Assembly (NCBI GenBank): GCA_018816485.1 | Contig: JAHIVL010000014.1 | Span: forward strand, 1-12,191 | From: Patescibacteria group bacterium | GTDB taxonomy: Bacteria; Patescibacteriota; Microgenomatia; UBA1400; PJMF01 | Length of the DNA stretch: 12,191 nt | Reading direction: 5' to 3' | In this document: positions 12,188 through 12,191 of the stretch, one piece after another | Numbering within the stretch: the first letter of the stretch is position 1 | How the letters are laid out: every line of letters begins with the position of its first letter | Notes under the pieces: model-generated | What the model was told of the DNA's origin: nothing | The model's database searches: none | The model's input: the letters and a program-made list of their open reading frames with translations, nothing else | Made by a program: the position numbers and the translations under genes

Positions 12188-12191
12188 CAAA

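Noticed and set aside
1..12191. CRISPR array or insertion sequence
   Set aside because: No regularly spaced repeats with unique spacers, no transposase and no terminal inverted repeats with target duplication were seen.

Overview
This is an AT-rich bacterial chromosomal segment with standard stop usage: yebC ends in TGA inside an ATGA overlap with the next gene, so UGA is not recoded. Several traits suggest a reduced-genome lineage of the Patescibacteria / Candidate Phyla Radiation type. These are a very short EF-Ts (153 aa), a YebC without its middle domain, housekeeping enzymes (FolD, Tgt, RpsB) carrying insertions or low-complexity tails, a tRNA gene with no encoded CCA, and a mixture of Shine-Dalgarno-led and apparently leaderless genes. 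The lineage is an inference, not a proof.

Region 1 (1-3379): a truncated FkbM-type methyltransferase on the minus strand is divergent from a plus-strand group of nfo (endonuclease IV), a HAD phosphatase and folD. FolD ends in an acidic tail encoded by a 9-bp tandem repeat. Region 2 (3380-7239): a structured 184-bp leader precedes rpsB-tsf-tgt, followed by a membrane-anchored LytR-like protein that overlaps the tgt end. A 19-nt sequence with a palindromic core occurs both in the leader and inside an extra in-frame segment of tgt. Region 3 (7236-9361): a minus-strand TPR protein meets the LytR-like gene tail to tail. It is divergent from yebC and a nine-helix membrane protein, with overlapping promoters in the 63-bp gap.

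Region 4 (9362-10989): about 1.6 kb with no convincing gene. It has a near-consensus promoter, two perfect DnaA boxes in opposite orientation, a 19-bp tandem repeat next to one of them, several inverted repeats, an unrecognised coding-like stretch and a tiny hydrophobic ORF behind a strong Shine-Dalgarno. It resembles a control region (replication origin, recombination region or remnant of an element). Region 5 (10990-12191): a complete Xer-type tyrosine recombinase, a hairpin-rich spacer with a short dif-like palindrome, and tRNA-Ala(GGC).

Functionally, most genes serve information processing: translation (rpsB, tsf, tgt, yebC, tRNA-Ala), DNA repair (nfo), chromosome resolution or integration (xer) and one-carbon metabolism (folD). 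The remaining proteins are membrane or envelope proteins and a TPR protein without clear function. The strongest leads are the palindromic repeat inserted in tgt, the recurring -10-box-to-ATG spacing that points to leaderless mRNAs, and the origin-like non-coding region upstream of xer.
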